Shown: one piece after another, positions 25,466 through 34,171 of the stretch
How the letters are laid out: every line of letters begins with the position of its first letter
Numbering within the stretch: the first letter of the stretch is position 1
Origin: Desulfosporosinus acididurans
Lineage (GTDB): Bacteria > Bacillota > Desulfitobacteriia > Desulfitobacteriales > Desulfitobacteriaceae
NCBI RefSeq assembly: GCF_001029285.1
Contig: NZ_LDZY01000004.1
Span: 310,001-374,000 of the forward strand
Length of the DNA: 64,000 bases
Reading direction: 5' to 3'
Position numbers and translations under genes: made by a program
The notes under the pieces: generated by a model
Databases searched by the model: none
What the model was told of the DNA's origin: nothing
The model's input: only the letters and a program-made list of their open reading frames with translations

Positions 25466-26227
25466 ATGATGCCGCTAGAATTCAGTTTCGTGGAGAAGCT
25501 GAACTTGGTACAGGCGCGATTGCGCCAAGAAATTAATTTTAAACCTGCAAGTTTTGAAGAATTGGTTCATTTAGATATGAATGAATTGGATAAAACTGTT
25601 TGCCCGGCTATCGTCTTAGCAGTCAGCCGATCCTGCGGAGATCAAGGTGAAAAATCAGATGCCTTAGCAGAGATCATCCAGTTTATTTATATGGCGAATC
25701 AAGTTCACAAGTTGATGAAAGATGATAGTGATCTTGCTGAAGAACTTCGTCAGTTTCCGGTCTTGGTTGGGGATTTATTATATGGGGAGTTTTTTTTGCA
25801 TCTTTGTCAAGAAAAGCTGCTGCAATTTCTTGCTCCCTTGGCTCAAGTGATTGGAACTATGAGTGAAGGCGGGATTTCTCGCTGGCTTTCGCGTGACAAG
25901 AAGCTATCAAAAGACGAATGGCTGAAAATTATTGAAAAGGAATGTGCGTCCCTGACAGCAAGCGCAGCCCGCTTAAGTGCTGAATTAGCCGCAGTTTCTC
26001 TTCCGCTGCAACAGCAGATTGAAGCTTTTGGTTTACAGTTGGGTATGGCTTGGGGAGCTTCAAAGCAGCACCTTGAAGAGCCTGTTATTCAGTCAATTCT
26101 TCAGAAGGCCAATGATATCCTTACAGAAATTTCCACGGGAACACAACTTCAATTGCAGCCTCTTCGTGAGCTTTATAATTTCATGGTTAAACAGTTATCG
26201 GCAAGAAGACCTCTCCCAGAGATTTAA
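25466..26227 (+). CDS. degenerate polyprenyl-synthase-like protein (HepS-like subunit)
   Basis: A 253-aa all-helical protein. The region FIYMANQVHKLMKDDSDL aligns with the first Asp-rich region of prenyl diphosphate synthases (…HDDVVD…) but lacks DDxxD, and GDLLYGEFFLHLCQEKLLQF matches the GDYLFAKAF element. No second DDxxD is present. Heterodimeric heptaprenyl diphosphate synthases pair such a non-catalytic subunit (HepS) with HepT, and hepT lies 5 kb on at 30581, so a HepS role is inferred. ATG 25466 with AAGGAG 7 bases before is preferred to ATG 25436. UbiA follows after 27 bases. Confidence 0.6.
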   Translation: MMPLEFSFVEKLNLVQARLRQEINFKPASFEELVHLDMNELDKTVCPAIVLAVSRSCGDQGEKSDALAEIIQFIYMANQVHKLMKDDSDLAEELRQFPVLVGDLLYGEFFLHLCQEKLLQFLAPLAQVIGTMSEGGISRWLSRDKKLSKDEWLKIIEKECASLTASAARLSAELAAVSLPLQQQIEAFGLQLGMAWGASKQHLEEPVIQSILQKANDILTEISTGTQLQLQPLRELYNFMVKQLSARRPLPEI

Positions 26228-26254
26228 GGTTTAATTGCAGGGATGGAGTAGACA

Positions 26255-27109
26255 ATGCATAAATTAAAAGTTTTTTTGGAAATGATTAAGTTTGAGCATA
26301 CGTTATTTGCCTTACCTTTTGCCTATTTAGGTGCTTTTTTAGCCTCCGGAGGAATTCCCTCAGGTCTTAAATTGTTTTGGATTACGTTAGCTATGGTCGG
26401 GGCGAGGACAGCGGCAATGTCTCTTAATCGCCTGATCGATCGTCACATCGATGCGCGAAATCCCAGAACTGCTCAACGTGCGATCCCTGCCGGACAGCTT
26501 AATGTTGTGGAAGTCTATAGCTATACTGTGCTATCTTTTTTATTGCTGGGATACTCTGCCTATAAACTCAATTTGCTGGCCTTGTGGTTAATGCCCATCG
26601 CTGTCTTTTTTTTAGTCCTGTATTCCTATACCAAGCGATTTACTTGGGCCTGTCATTTCGTCCTCGGGATTTCTCTGGGATTAGCTCCTGCGGGAGCCTG
26701 GATCGGGGTGACGGGACATTGGGCTTTGACGCCAATTCTTTTAGGATTGGGAGTCGTCACTTGGGTAGCGGGCTTTGACATTGTCTACGCATGTCAGGAT
26801 GTAGACTTTGACCGTAAGGAAGGGTTGAATTCAATACCGGCGATTTTTGGGGTTCAGAGAGGGTTGGAAATTTCAGCATTCTTACATGTTCTGGCTCCTT
26901 TGCTCTTTATAGCGGTGGGAGTTGTGATGTCCATGAGTTGGCTTTATTATTTAGGTGTAGGGATTGCGGTGTTTCTGCTCTTTCGCCAGCATCGAATTGT
27001 CTCGGCCAGCGATCTCTCTAAGGTCGGAGTAGCTTTTTTTAATTTGAATGGTTATTTGAGCGTAATGCTCTTTGTGTTTTCAGTTCTGGATTTAATTATT
27101 TTGCATTAA
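26255..27109 (+). CDS. mqnP: UbiA-family prenyltransferase for menaquinone (MqnP-type)
   Basis: A 284-aa membrane enzyme with about eight helices that attaches the polyprenyl tail to the aromatic head group of menaquinone. Both Asp-rich motifs are present: NRLIDRHIDARNPRTAQRAI near residue 65 and CQDVDFDRKEGLNSIP near residue 185. Placement directly before mqnE and mqnC supports the futalosine-route prenyltransferase over a ubiquinone or heme O role. GGATGGAGTAG precedes ATG 26255. The symbol is given from context. Confidence 0.85.
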   Translation: MHKLKVFLEMIKFEHTLFALPFAYLGAFLASGGIPSGLKLFWITLAMVGARTAAMSLNRLIDRHIDARNPRTAQRAIPAGQLNVVEVYSYTVLSFLLLGYSAYKLNLLALWLMPIAVFFLVLYSYTKRFTWACHFVLGISLGLAPAGAWIGVTGHWALTPILLGLGVVTWVAGFDIVYACQDVDFDRKEGLNSIPAIFGVQRGLEISAFLHVLAPLLFIAVGVVMSMSWLYYLGVGIAVFLLFRQHRIVSASDLSKVGVAFFNLNGYLSVMLFVFSVLDLIILH

Positions 27110-27127
27110 GAAACGGAGGGGAAGGAA

Positions 27128-28231
27128 CTGACTTCATTATTTAAGCAAAGCGAATTATATGATCTAATCCAAAAAGTTGAAGAAGGTAAGCGCCTGGATT
27201 TTGAAGACGGCGTCCGCCTAATGAAAAGCCGAGACATTTTGGCTCTCGGATATATGGCCAACCTGATACGTGAGCAAAAAAATGGCAACAAAACGTATTT
27301 TATCGTCAACCGGCATATTAATCACACGAATGTCTGTACGAATCTTTGCCATTTTTGTGCTTATGGAGTTAAAAAGGAAGATCCTCAGGCCTTTACGTTA
27401 TCTCTTGAAGATATCGAAAAAGCAGCTTTAGAAGCAACTCAAGAAGGGGTTTCGGAAATTCACATCCTCGGGGGCTTAAACCCGGATCTCCCCTTTGAGT
27501 ATTATTTGGAGATGCTGCAGAGGGTAAAGAGGATTTTGCCCCAGGCTTGTATCCAAGCATTTACCGCCGTAGAGGTGGATTATTTCACCCAAATCACTGG
27601 ATTTTCAGTCAAGGAAGTTCTGCAGAAGCTGATGGCAGCGGGCCTTGATTCACTGCCGGGAGGGGGGGCAGAAGTCTTTGCACCGCGGGTCCGTGCTAAA
27701 ATATGCGAGAAAAAAGTTTCCGGGCAGCGCTGGCTGGAAATTCAAGAAACAGCTCATAGTTTAGGGATGCGCACAAACGCCACCATGCTTTACGGTCACG
27801 TTGAGACTGCCGAGGAACGAATTGATCATCTTCTCCAGCTTCGGGACTTACAGGATCGTACTCATGGCTTTCTAACCTTTATTCCAATGCCCTTTTATCC
27901 GAAAAACACAAAATTAGAAGGGCAATTGGGAGTCGAAAGCACTACCGGCTTTGAAGACCTTAAAATGTTAGCCGTATCTAGGATTCTCTTGGACAATTTT
28001 GATCATATTAAGTCATTTTGGATTATGCTGGGGCCTAAGTTGGCCCAAGTTTCCCTGGCTTTTGGGGTCGATGATCTTGACGGAACAGTTGTTGAAGAGC
28101 GAATCATTCATTCAGCTGGAGCGCAGACAAGTCAAGTTATGAGCAAACGCGCTCTCATTACTATGATTCAAAAGGCCGGAAGAGATGCTGTGGAAAGGGA
28201 TACTCTTTATCGTGTCTTGAAGACCAACTAG
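27128..28231 (+). CDS. mqnE: aminofutalosine synthase MqnE (radical SAM)
   Basis: A 367-aa radical SAM enzyme that makes aminofutalosine in the futalosine menaquinone pathway. The iron-sulfur motif is CTNLCHFCAY (CxxxCxxC); other marks are QAFTAVEVDYFTQI, LPGGGAEVFAPRVR, NATMLYGHVETAEER and DLQDRTHGFLTFIPMPF. The first in-frame ATG (27221) would remove about 31 conserved N-terminal residues (LYDLIQKVEEGKRLDFEDGV). The only start-like codon between the upstream stop (27107) and this region is CTG 27128, 7 bases after GGAGGG (27115-27120). I therefore propose a CTG start. Confidence 0.9.
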   Translation: MTSLFKQSELYDLIQKVEEGKRLDFEDGVRLMKSRDILALGYMANLIREQKNGNKTYFIVNRHINHTNVCTNLCHFCAYGVKKEDPQAFTLSLEDIEKAALEATQEGVSEIHILGGLNPDLPFEYYLEMLQRVKRILPQACIQAFTAVEVDYFTQITGFSVKEVLQKLMAAGLDSLPGGGAEVFAPRVRAKICEKKVSGQRWLEIQETAHSLGMRTNATMLYGHVETAEERIDHLLQLRDLQDRTHGFLTFIPMPFYPKNTKLEGQLGVESTTGFEDLKMLAVSRILLDNFDHIKSFWIMLGPKLAQVSLAFGVDDLDGTVVEERIIHSAGAQTSQVMSKRALITMIQKAGRDAVERDTLYRVLKTN

Positions 28232-28251
28232 GATAGAGAGGGTGAGCAGGC

Positions 28252-29334
28252 ATGAATTTAGAGACTTTAAAGATTATTGAGAAACGTATAGCCGGAGAAC
28301 GTTTATCCCTTTCTGATGGTGTTCGCTTGTTACAAGACGCCGATCTTCTATCCTTGGGGCAGGGAGCCGATCTCATCCGCCATCAAATGCATCCGGATAA
28401 AGCTGTTACCTTTGTTATCGACCGAAATATTAATTACACTAATATCTGTTCCTGCCAATGCAAGTTTTGCGCTTTTTATTGTAAACCGGGTGATCCTAAA
28501 GGATTTATTTTGTCAAGAGAAGATTTACATGCTAAGATAAAAGAAACAGTAGCGGTGGGCGGAACGCAGCTTCTTATTCAGGGTGGATTGCATCCTGATT
28601 TAGGGCTGGAGTACTTTGAAGAGATGCTGCGTGATATTAAAGCTCATTTTAATATTCATATTCATTCTTTCAGTCCGCCGGAGATCTGGGATTTGGCAGA
28701 AAAGTCAAAGTTAAGTCTAGAGGAGGTTATTGGCCGCCTCAGAGCTGCCGGACTGGATTCCATTCCCGGAGGGGGAGCAGAAATCCTCGACGATCGCGTC
28801 AGGCAAATCATTAGTCCGAACAAAATAAAATGGCAGCAGTGGATGGATGTGATGACCACGGCTCACCGGCTGGGTATGAAATCTACGGTAACCATGATGT
28901 TCGGCCATGTTGAGACCTATGAGGAACGTATCTTGCATATGCTCCACACGCGAGAGGCTCAGGACCTTACGGGAGGGTTTACCGCCTTTATCCCCTGGAG
29001 TTTCGCGCCCTCGAATACGGAATTGGGCGGAGAAGGCAGTACCGGCGTAGAGTATTTGCGAACTCTTGCGGTGGCGCGCTTAATGTTGGATAATGTTCCT
29101 AATCTTCAAGCCTCCTGGGTTACCCAAGGGGCCAAGATGGCCCAAGTAGCCTTGCGTTTTGGAGCCAATGATTTTGGCAGCACTATGCTCGAAGAGAATG
29201 TTGTGCGCGCGGCCGGAGTGCAAACTCGCGTTCCTTTACGGGAAATTATTCGCTGCATTGAAGATGCGGGATACCAGGCTATTCAACGCAATACTCATTA
29301 TGAGCGGTTAAAGGTCTACGGGAAGGAAGTGTAG
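28252..29334 (+). CDS. mqnC: cyclic dehypoxanthinyl futalosine synthase MqnC (radical SAM)
   Basis: A 360-aa radical SAM enzyme that cyclises dehypoxanthine futalosine. The cluster motif CSCQCKFCAF (CxxxCxxC) is near residue 64; IHSFSPPEIWDLAE, IPGGGAEILDDRVR, MTTAHRLGMKSTVTMMFGHV and AFIPWSFAPSNTELG are typical of MqnC rather than MqnE. ATG 28252 follows GAGAGGGTGAGC. It sits 20 bases behind mqnE. mqnA, mqnB and mqnD are not in the window, so the pathway is completed elsewhere. Confidence 0.93.
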   Translation: MNLETLKIIEKRIAGERLSLSDGVRLLQDADLLSLGQGADLIRHQMHPDKAVTFVIDRNINYTNICSCQCKFCAFYCKPGDPKGFILSREDLHAKIKETVAVGGTQLLIQGGLHPDLGLEYFEEMLRDIKAHFNIHIHSFSPPEIWDLAEKSKLSLEEVIGRLRAAGLDSIPGGGAEILDDRVRQIISPNKIKWQQWMDVMTTAHRLGMKSTVTMMFGHVETYEERILHMLHTREAQDLTGGFTAFIPWSFAPSNTELGGEGSTGVEYLRTLAVARLMLDNVPNLQASWVTQGAKMAQVALRFGANDFGSTMLEENVVRAAGVQTRVPLREIIRCIEDAGYQAIQRNTHYERLKVYGKEV

Positions 29335-29338
29335 TCTG

Positions 29339-30103
29339 ATGCGCAGGCGATCACGTGGAGATGGCAATATGCCGCTCTTGGAACATGTTCTCGCTCTTCG
29401 TAAAGTACTTGTTATTGCCGCATATGCTATAGCTATAGGAACTGTTTTGGGATGGTTTTTCAGTGATCAGACCTTTGCCTATTTGGCTCACCCCGTCACC
29501 CGACTGAAAAATATCACCTTTATTACCACAACGCCGATGGAACCCATGTTAGTCAAGCTGAAGGTTTCTCTTTTGGTGGGGGTTACCTTAGCTCTTCCCG
29601 TTATTTTATGGCAGGTTTGGGCGTTTATACTGCCGGCCTTAAAGCAAAACGAAAGAAAATATCTCTATTTGGTTGTTCCCAGTTCTCTCCTTCTCTTTAT
29701 TTGTGGTGCGGCTCTCTGCTTCTTTGTTGTTTTGCCGGTGGGGATTAAGTTTCTGCTTTATGCTGGCGGCGGTGCGGTGCAATCAACACCTTTTGTGACG
29801 AAAACTTCCTACTTAGGTTTCCTTATAACCTTTCTGGGAACCTTCGGGCTTGTCTTTCAGCTCCCGATCGTTCTCTTAATCTTAATCCGCATAGGCTTGT
29901 TATCACCTAGAACCTTAGCAAAGAAAAGACGCTGGGCCCTTTTGATCATTATTATTTTGGCAGCAATCATTTCCCCGACACCGGATTTATTTACACAGTT
30001 TTTGATGGCGGCTCCTATGTATTTGCTCTTTGAAATCAGTATTTGGCTGGGATACATTGTTGCCCGGAAGAGAGCAAAAGCCCTCGCAGCCAGTGAAAAT
30101 TAA
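29339..30103 (+). CDS. tatC: Sec-independent translocase TatC
   Basis: A 254-aa membrane protein with six predicted helices, the receptor subunit of the Tat system, which exports folded proteins with twin-arginine signals. MPLLEHVLALRKVLVIAA corresponds to the conserved N-terminal LxxHLxELRxR segment with some changes; TPMEPMLVKLKVSLLVG and IISPTPDLFTQFLMAAPMYLLFE match family blocks. It starts 4 bases after mqnC, so it belongs to the quinone operon. Tat export fits cofactor-containing respiratory enzymes. The acidic residue in the first loop is retained. Confidence 0.92.
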   Translation: MRRRSRGDGNMPLLEHVLALRKVLVIAAYAIAIGTVLGWFFSDQTFAYLAHPVTRLKNITFITTTPMEPMLVKLKVSLLVGVTLALPVILWQVWAFILPALKQNERKYLYLVVPSSLLLFICGAALCFFVVLPVGIKFLLYAGGGAVQSTPFVTKTSYLGFLITFLGTFGLVFQLPIVLLILIRIGLLSPRTLAKKRRWALLIIIILAAIISPTPDLFTQFLMAAPMYLLFEISIWLGYIVARKRAKALAASEN

Positions 30104-30210
30104 AGAAAAGGAATTATGACTTCAATGATGATAGTTGAGATTTAATAATCTTGAGAGAACAGGAAAAGCCATTAAAGAAAGTTAGGTTATGGGATAAAGG
30201 GGGCAGAAAA

Positions 30211-30573
30211 ATGGGCTTTACAGAAATCCTCCTAATTATGGGTATTGCATTGATTTTGTTTGGGCCAGAGGACCTACCGGAAATTGCCCGAACAATCGGC
30301 AAAATAGTCTATGAGGTTCGCAAAGCGACTCAAGATGTTACCAAGGAAATTCAGAATACAATGGATACCCCCAGTAATACTTTGAATAAAGCGTTGAATT
30401 TCTCAGACTATAAACCTGGGGACAAATCACCTCAGGCACAACGTGAAAAGGAAAAAGAAAAGCCTGAAACTGATGAAGAATTGTTGACGTTTGAGGATGA
30501 AAATCCAGCAGATCCGCTAGCGGAACTGCCATCAGATATGGTATCTTATGAAGAAAAGGGTGCGAGCAGGTGA
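30211..30573 (+). CDS. tatA: TatA/TatB-type twin-arginine translocase subunit with long charged tail
   Basis: A 120-aa protein. GFTEILLIMGIALILFGPED is the membrane helix and hinge, followed by LPEIARTIGKIVYEVRKATQ, the amphipathic helix. The remaining ~70 residues are charged and disordered (KEKEKPETDEELLTFEDE). The tail is longer than in the second TatA at 44842, so it might act as TatB. ATG 30211 has AAAGGGGG about 7 bases upstream; the open frame extends further up without a better site. It overlaps nothing and lies 8 bases before the hepT start. Confidence 0.88.
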   Translation: MGFTEILLIMGIALILFGPEDLPEIARTIGKIVYEVRKATQDVTKEIQNTMDTPSNTLNKALNFSDYKPGDKSPQAQREKEKEKPETDEELLTFEDENPADPLAELPSDMVSYEEKGASR

Positions 30574-30580
30574 ATCGGTT

Positions 30581-31549
30581 TTGAAACAACTCTGGCTCTT
30601 TAATCAGATAAATTCAGATCTTCAGCGGGTTGAAAAGGAACTTACCAAATTTGTGGAGACGGACTATCCGATTCTTCAGGATTCCGGTATTCATTTGTTA
30701 ACTGCCGGAGGCAAACGATTACGTCCGGCTTTTACTCTCTTAGCCGGAAAATTTTATGCTTATTCTTTGGATAAGCTTATACCTGTGGCCATGGCTTTAG
30801 AGCTTATTCATATGGCTACCTTAGTCCATGACGATGTTGTGGATGCTTCCCTGACGAGAAGGAGCAGGCCAACGGTTAAAGCCAATTGGGGAAATATAGT
30901 TTCTGTGGAAACAGGGGACTATTTGCTGGCTAAAGCTTTAATTCTTATCTCGCAAATAAATCATCCCGAGGTTTCCCGCATTTTGGCCGAGGTAAGTGTG
31001 GAAATGTGCCAAGGTGAGATCCAACAGATTAAAGCTTCCTTTGATGTGGAGCAGAACTTAAAGCAGTACTATTTTCGGATCAAACGGAAAACAGCCTTGT
31101 TGATTTCCGCTTGCTGCAAGTTGGGGGCTCTTGTTTCTGAGGCTCCAAGACACCAGGTCTGGGCTTTAGGAGCTTACGGACATTCTCTGGGTATGGCCTT
31201 TCAAATTGTTGATGATGTGTTGGATATTACGGCTAAACCGTCAGAGTTTGGGAAACCGATTGGCGGAGATCTTCGCCAGGGAATAATGACCTTACCCATG
31301 ATTCTGGCCCTGCAATCATTTCCCAGCGGTTCGCCTCTTCATGAGTTGTTGAGGAAGGCTGATAAAACTGACGCTGAAGTCGCGGAAACAATTGAATTGA
31401 TTAAAGGGACAGGCGCAATTGATCAGTCCATGAGGATTGTCGATGCCTATATTAACAAAGCCAAAAAACACCTTCAAGATCTTCCGAAGGTTTCATCTCG
31501 CAAGGCTTTAGAAGATTTAGCCGAGTTCATTGCCATTCGTAAATTTTAA
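30581..31549 (+). CDS. hepT: polyprenyl (heptaprenyl-type) diphosphate synthase
   Basis: A 322-aa trans-prenyl diphosphate synthase that builds the menaquinone side chain from farnesyl or geranyl diphosphate and IPP. Both catalytic motifs are intact: TLVHDDVVDASLTRRSRPT near residue 85 and FQIVDDVLDIT near residue 210. TTG 30581 gives the family-like N-terminus KQLWLFNQINSDLQRVEKEL and has AGGTGA before it; ATG 30548 would overlap tatA by 26 bases. Probably active with the degenerate subunit at 25466. A terminator-like hairpin follows. Confidence 0.9.
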   Translation: MKQLWLFNQINSDLQRVEKELTKFVETDYPILQDSGIHLLTAGGKRLRPAFTLLAGKFYAYSLDKLIPVAMALELIHMATLVHDDVVDASLTRRSRPTVKANWGNIVSVETGDYLLAKALILISQINHPEVSRILAEVSVEMCQGEIQQIKASFDVEQNLKQYYFRIKRKTALLISACCKLGALVSEAPRHQVWALGAYGHSLGMAFQIVDDVLDITAKPSEFGKPIGGDLRQGIMTLPMILALQSFPSGSPLHELLRKADKTDAEVAETIELIKGTGAIDQSMRIVDAYINKAKKHLQDLPKVSSRKALEDLAEFIAIRKF

Positions 31550-31564
31550 ATGTTTTAGCAAATT

Positions 31565-31593
31565 AGCCTTCCGCATGGTTACTGTGGAAGGCT
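31565..31593 (+). terminator. hairpin after hepT
   Basis: AGCCTTCCGCA (31565-31575) pairs with TGTGGAAGGCT (31583-31593), 11 bp with one wobble. Only a short T-stretch follows, so termination may be partial. Confidence 0.6.
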
Positions 31594-31601
31594 TTAAATT
31601 A

Positions 31602-31846
31602 CATATGACATAATATATAAGTCATATGATGAGGCCGCCTTCTCTCAAGCCCCCTGGCGGTTGCGCTTGCTTGAATTCCGGTTTTGGAAATGATAAACTA
31701 GTACAAATGAGGGTTACATTGGATCTATGGCCTCGTAGTGGAGAGCTAATAAGTCGGGTTTATAAAGCCTTTCATTTAAGTAAGGTTCGATAGACCCGGC
31801 TTTTGTGTGATACTTTAGCTGAATGAGTTCACTGGCGGCAGCAGAG
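31602..31846. promoter_or_regulatory. structured leader region before resB
   Basis: CATATGAC (31602-31609) and GTCATATG (31621-31628) form a perfect 8-bp inverted repeat, possibly an operator. Further on, a 13-bp stem (31751-31763 with 31790-31802, two wobbles) encloses a smaller hairpin and runs into TTTTGTG, which looks like an attenuator or terminator before resB. At 31814-31835 TTTAGCTGAATGAGTTCACTGG is a fragment of the dispersed repeat family (minus orientation). Confidence 0.5.
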
Positions 31847-31867
31847 GCTTGATAAGGAGGAAATCAA

Positions 31868-33172
31868 ATGAAGGAACATCAAGAGGGTGCCGTGGACAAA
31901 ATATGGCGCATCTTCAGTTCCATGAAATTAGGGCTGGTTTTGTTGGGAGTTATTGCTTTTTTTTCAGGTGTAGGAACCTTATTTCCTCAAGCAGATGTTG
32001 ATCCCGATAAGGCCCAAGCGGTGGGGAAGATATGGCAGGATTTAGGATTTACCCATCTTTATAGTACATATTGGTTTCGTCTGATATTAGGCTTCCTGTG
32101 TATTAATCTGATCGTTTGCAGTATTCAAAGGTTTCAAGGAATTTATAATCGTACCTTCAAACTTCAGCCCCCTAAAAACAGAACGAACATACCTAAGAAG
32201 ATTCAAGAGACTTGGAAAGGGGATAGTGAATCCCTTCGAAATTCCGTGCAAAAGGTTTTACGGAGCAGAGGATTTAAAGTTATCTTTGAGGAAAACGATA
32301 AGCAATGGAGTTATATCGCTATAAAGCGGCGCTGGGGAAATTGGGGGTCTTTTATTACTCACTTGTCTTTTGTCGTTTTGGTGGTTGGAGCCTTTATAGG
32401 CTCTTCAATGGGCTTTAAAGGATTCTTAATGGCTGGGGTTGGGACAACCGTTCCTATTCATTCGATACAAGTATCCCATGGAACAGTTAAAGAAAACTTT
32501 GATGTTCTGATTAATTCAGCAGAAGATCGTTTCTTAGCCAATGGTCAGAGGGATAATTGGTACACAGATCTGAGTATTTTGGAAAATGGCAAGGTCATGG
32601 CCCGCCATACTATATCCGTGAATCATCCTTTTACCTACCAAGGAGTAACCTTCTATCAATCTAGTTTTATAAATGGCGTTCATTTAACAGCGGACATTAA
32701 AGGGCAAAAGGTACCTGTTATCTTGGAAGATCGAGGTGGTAATTATTTCCAAGCGCCGGGGACAGATCTCTATCTTGTTGCATCGGCTATAACCAGCGAT
32801 CCTCAAAAACCTTCCATGCTTTTCGAAGTGTTTAAAGGCATGTCGGAAAATGCGGTACAATCCGGACAACTTGATTTTGGACAAACTATTGATATTCAAG
32901 GTGCCTATAAGCTCACCCTCGATGGAAACTCCGGCTTTACCGGCTTACAAGTAAAACAAGATCCTGGGGTTATGGTCATTTGGTTAGGATGTGCTTTATT
33001 GCTCCTGGGTTTAATATTGTCCTTTTATTGGCGCTCAATCCTTGTAACGGGGATTTTTCAGGCAGAACAGGGTAATCAAGGCGAGATAACGATGGGTGTT
33101 TCAACGGGAAAGGTCGTCGGAGGCGTTAAAGAGGTATTTGATCGCTTGGTTCGAGAAATTCGAGCAAAATAG
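31868..33172 (+). CDS. resB: cytochrome c biogenesis protein ResB/CcsB
   Basis: A 434-aa membrane protein of cytochrome c maturation system II. Helices are near residues 20-40, 70-90, 165-185 and 375-395, with a large extracytoplasmic domain between the third and fourth (about 190-370). VLLGVIAFFSGVGTLFPQ, LGFLCINLIVCSIQR and the late VMVIWLGCALLLLGLILSFY are typical. With CcsA it moves heme across the membrane and attaches it to CXXCH motifs. AAGGAGGAAATCAA precedes ATG 31868. ccsA follows 35 bases on. Confidence 0.92.
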   Translation: MKEHQEGAVDKIWRIFSSMKLGLVLLGVIAFFSGVGTLFPQADVDPDKAQAVGKIWQDLGFTHLYSTYWFRLILGFLCINLIVCSIQRFQGIYNRTFKLQPPKNRTNIPKKIQETWKGDSESLRNSVQKVLRSRGFKVIFEENDKQWSYIAIKRRWGNWGSFITHLSFVVLVVGAFIGSSMGFKGFLMAGVGTTVPIHSIQVSHGTVKENFDVLINSAEDRFLANGQRDNWYTDLSILENGKVMARHTISVNHPFTYQGVTFYQSSFINGVHLTADIKGQKVPVILEDRGGNYFQAPGTDLYLVASAITSDPQKPSMLFEVFKGMSENAVQSGQLDFGQTIDIQGAYKLTLDGNSGFTGLQVKQDPGVMVIWLGCALLLLGLILSFYWRSILVTGIFQAEQGNQGEITMGVSTGKVVGGVKEVFDRLVREIRAK

Positions 33173-33207
33173 TGGCTATTTTTGTCCGTGAAAGGGAGGA
33201 TTGAATC

Positions 33208-34068
33208 GTGAATCTGGGATTACAAAATCTCGAATCGTCTGCTTTTGATGTTATGGTCATGGCTTATATTCTTTGTATGATATTATATTGGGTTTGGATT
33301 GGCTTGAAAAAAGACCTGATTGGTACTTTGGCAACCTCCGTTGCCTGCCTTGGCTTAATTGCTAATACTGCAGCGATTATTATTCGCATGGTGATTTCAG
33401 GACATCCGCCGCTGTCCAACGGCTATGAATTCCTGATGACGTTTGTTTGGGGAATCATGGCAGTTTATTTGTATATTGAGTTCCGCTATAAGTTAAGGTC
33501 TTTGGGCGCTTTCGTAATGCCTATTCCTGTTATGCTCCTGATGTTTATTATCATGAGCATGGGCCCTGAAGAACGGGTAGCCCAGGCAATTCCTCCTGCT
33601 TTAAAGAGCCAATGGCTCACCTTCCATGTTGTGACAGCTATGTTGGCCTATGGAGCTTTTGCTATTTCCTTTGGCTTAGGGGTTATGTACCTTCTTAAGC
33701 TGAAAGAAGAAGGCAAGGGATGGGAAGCAAAACCTCAGGGAATCATAGCACGTTTTCCGGATTTGGAGACTCTGGATGAATTGTCCTATAAAGTTGTTGG
33801 GTTTGCTTTTCCGCTTTTGTCCTTGTGCATTATTACCGGAGCAATTTGGGCAAATTATGCGTGGGGCACCTATTGGTCCTGGGACCCCAAAGAAACTTGG
33901 TCCCTGATTACTTGGATTATTTATGCAGCTTATTTACATGCCCGCTTGATGTATGGCTGGAAAGGCAAACGTGCGGCTTGGATGGCGGTTTTGGGTTTTG
34001 CAGCCGTACTCTTTACTTTTTTTGGCGTTAACTACTTCTTACCTGGATTACACTCTTATGCTCAATAG
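33208..34068 (+). CDS. ccsA: cytochrome c biogenesis protein CcsA/ResC
   Basis: A 286-aa membrane protein with about eight helices. The heme-handling tryptophan-rich motif is clear: WGTYWSWDPKETWSLITW near residue 225, flanked by conserved His residues (HVVTAMLAYGAFA; YLHARLMYGW; a C-terminal LHSYAQ). It forms the synthetase with ResB. GTG 33208 follows GGGAGGATTGAATC. The downstream di-heme cytochrome (43480) is a likely substrate. Placement beside the heme pathway couples heme supply to cytochrome assembly. Confidence 0.93.
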   Translation: MNLGLQNLESSAFDVMVMAYILCMILYWVWIGLKKDLIGTLATSVACLGLIANTAAIIIRMVISGHPPLSNGYEFLMTFVWGIMAVYLYIEFRYKLRSLGAFVMPIPVMLLMFIIMSMGPEERVAQAIPPALKSQWLTFHVVTAMLAYGAFAISFGLGVMYLLKLKEEGKGWEAKPQGIIARFPDLETLDELSYKVVGFAFPLLSLCIITGAIWANYAWGTYWSWDPKETWSLITWIIYAAYLHARLMYGWKGKRAAWMAVLGFAAVLFTFFGVNYFLPGLHSYAQ

Positions 34069-34171
34069 GAAAAGTATTTAGTTACTATGAGAAATCTTAA
34101 GGTTGGGCAGGGGAAATGTCTAAATAGGGCGAATTATATCTAGAGAAAGTTGGAGAAGGTGACAGTGTTTT

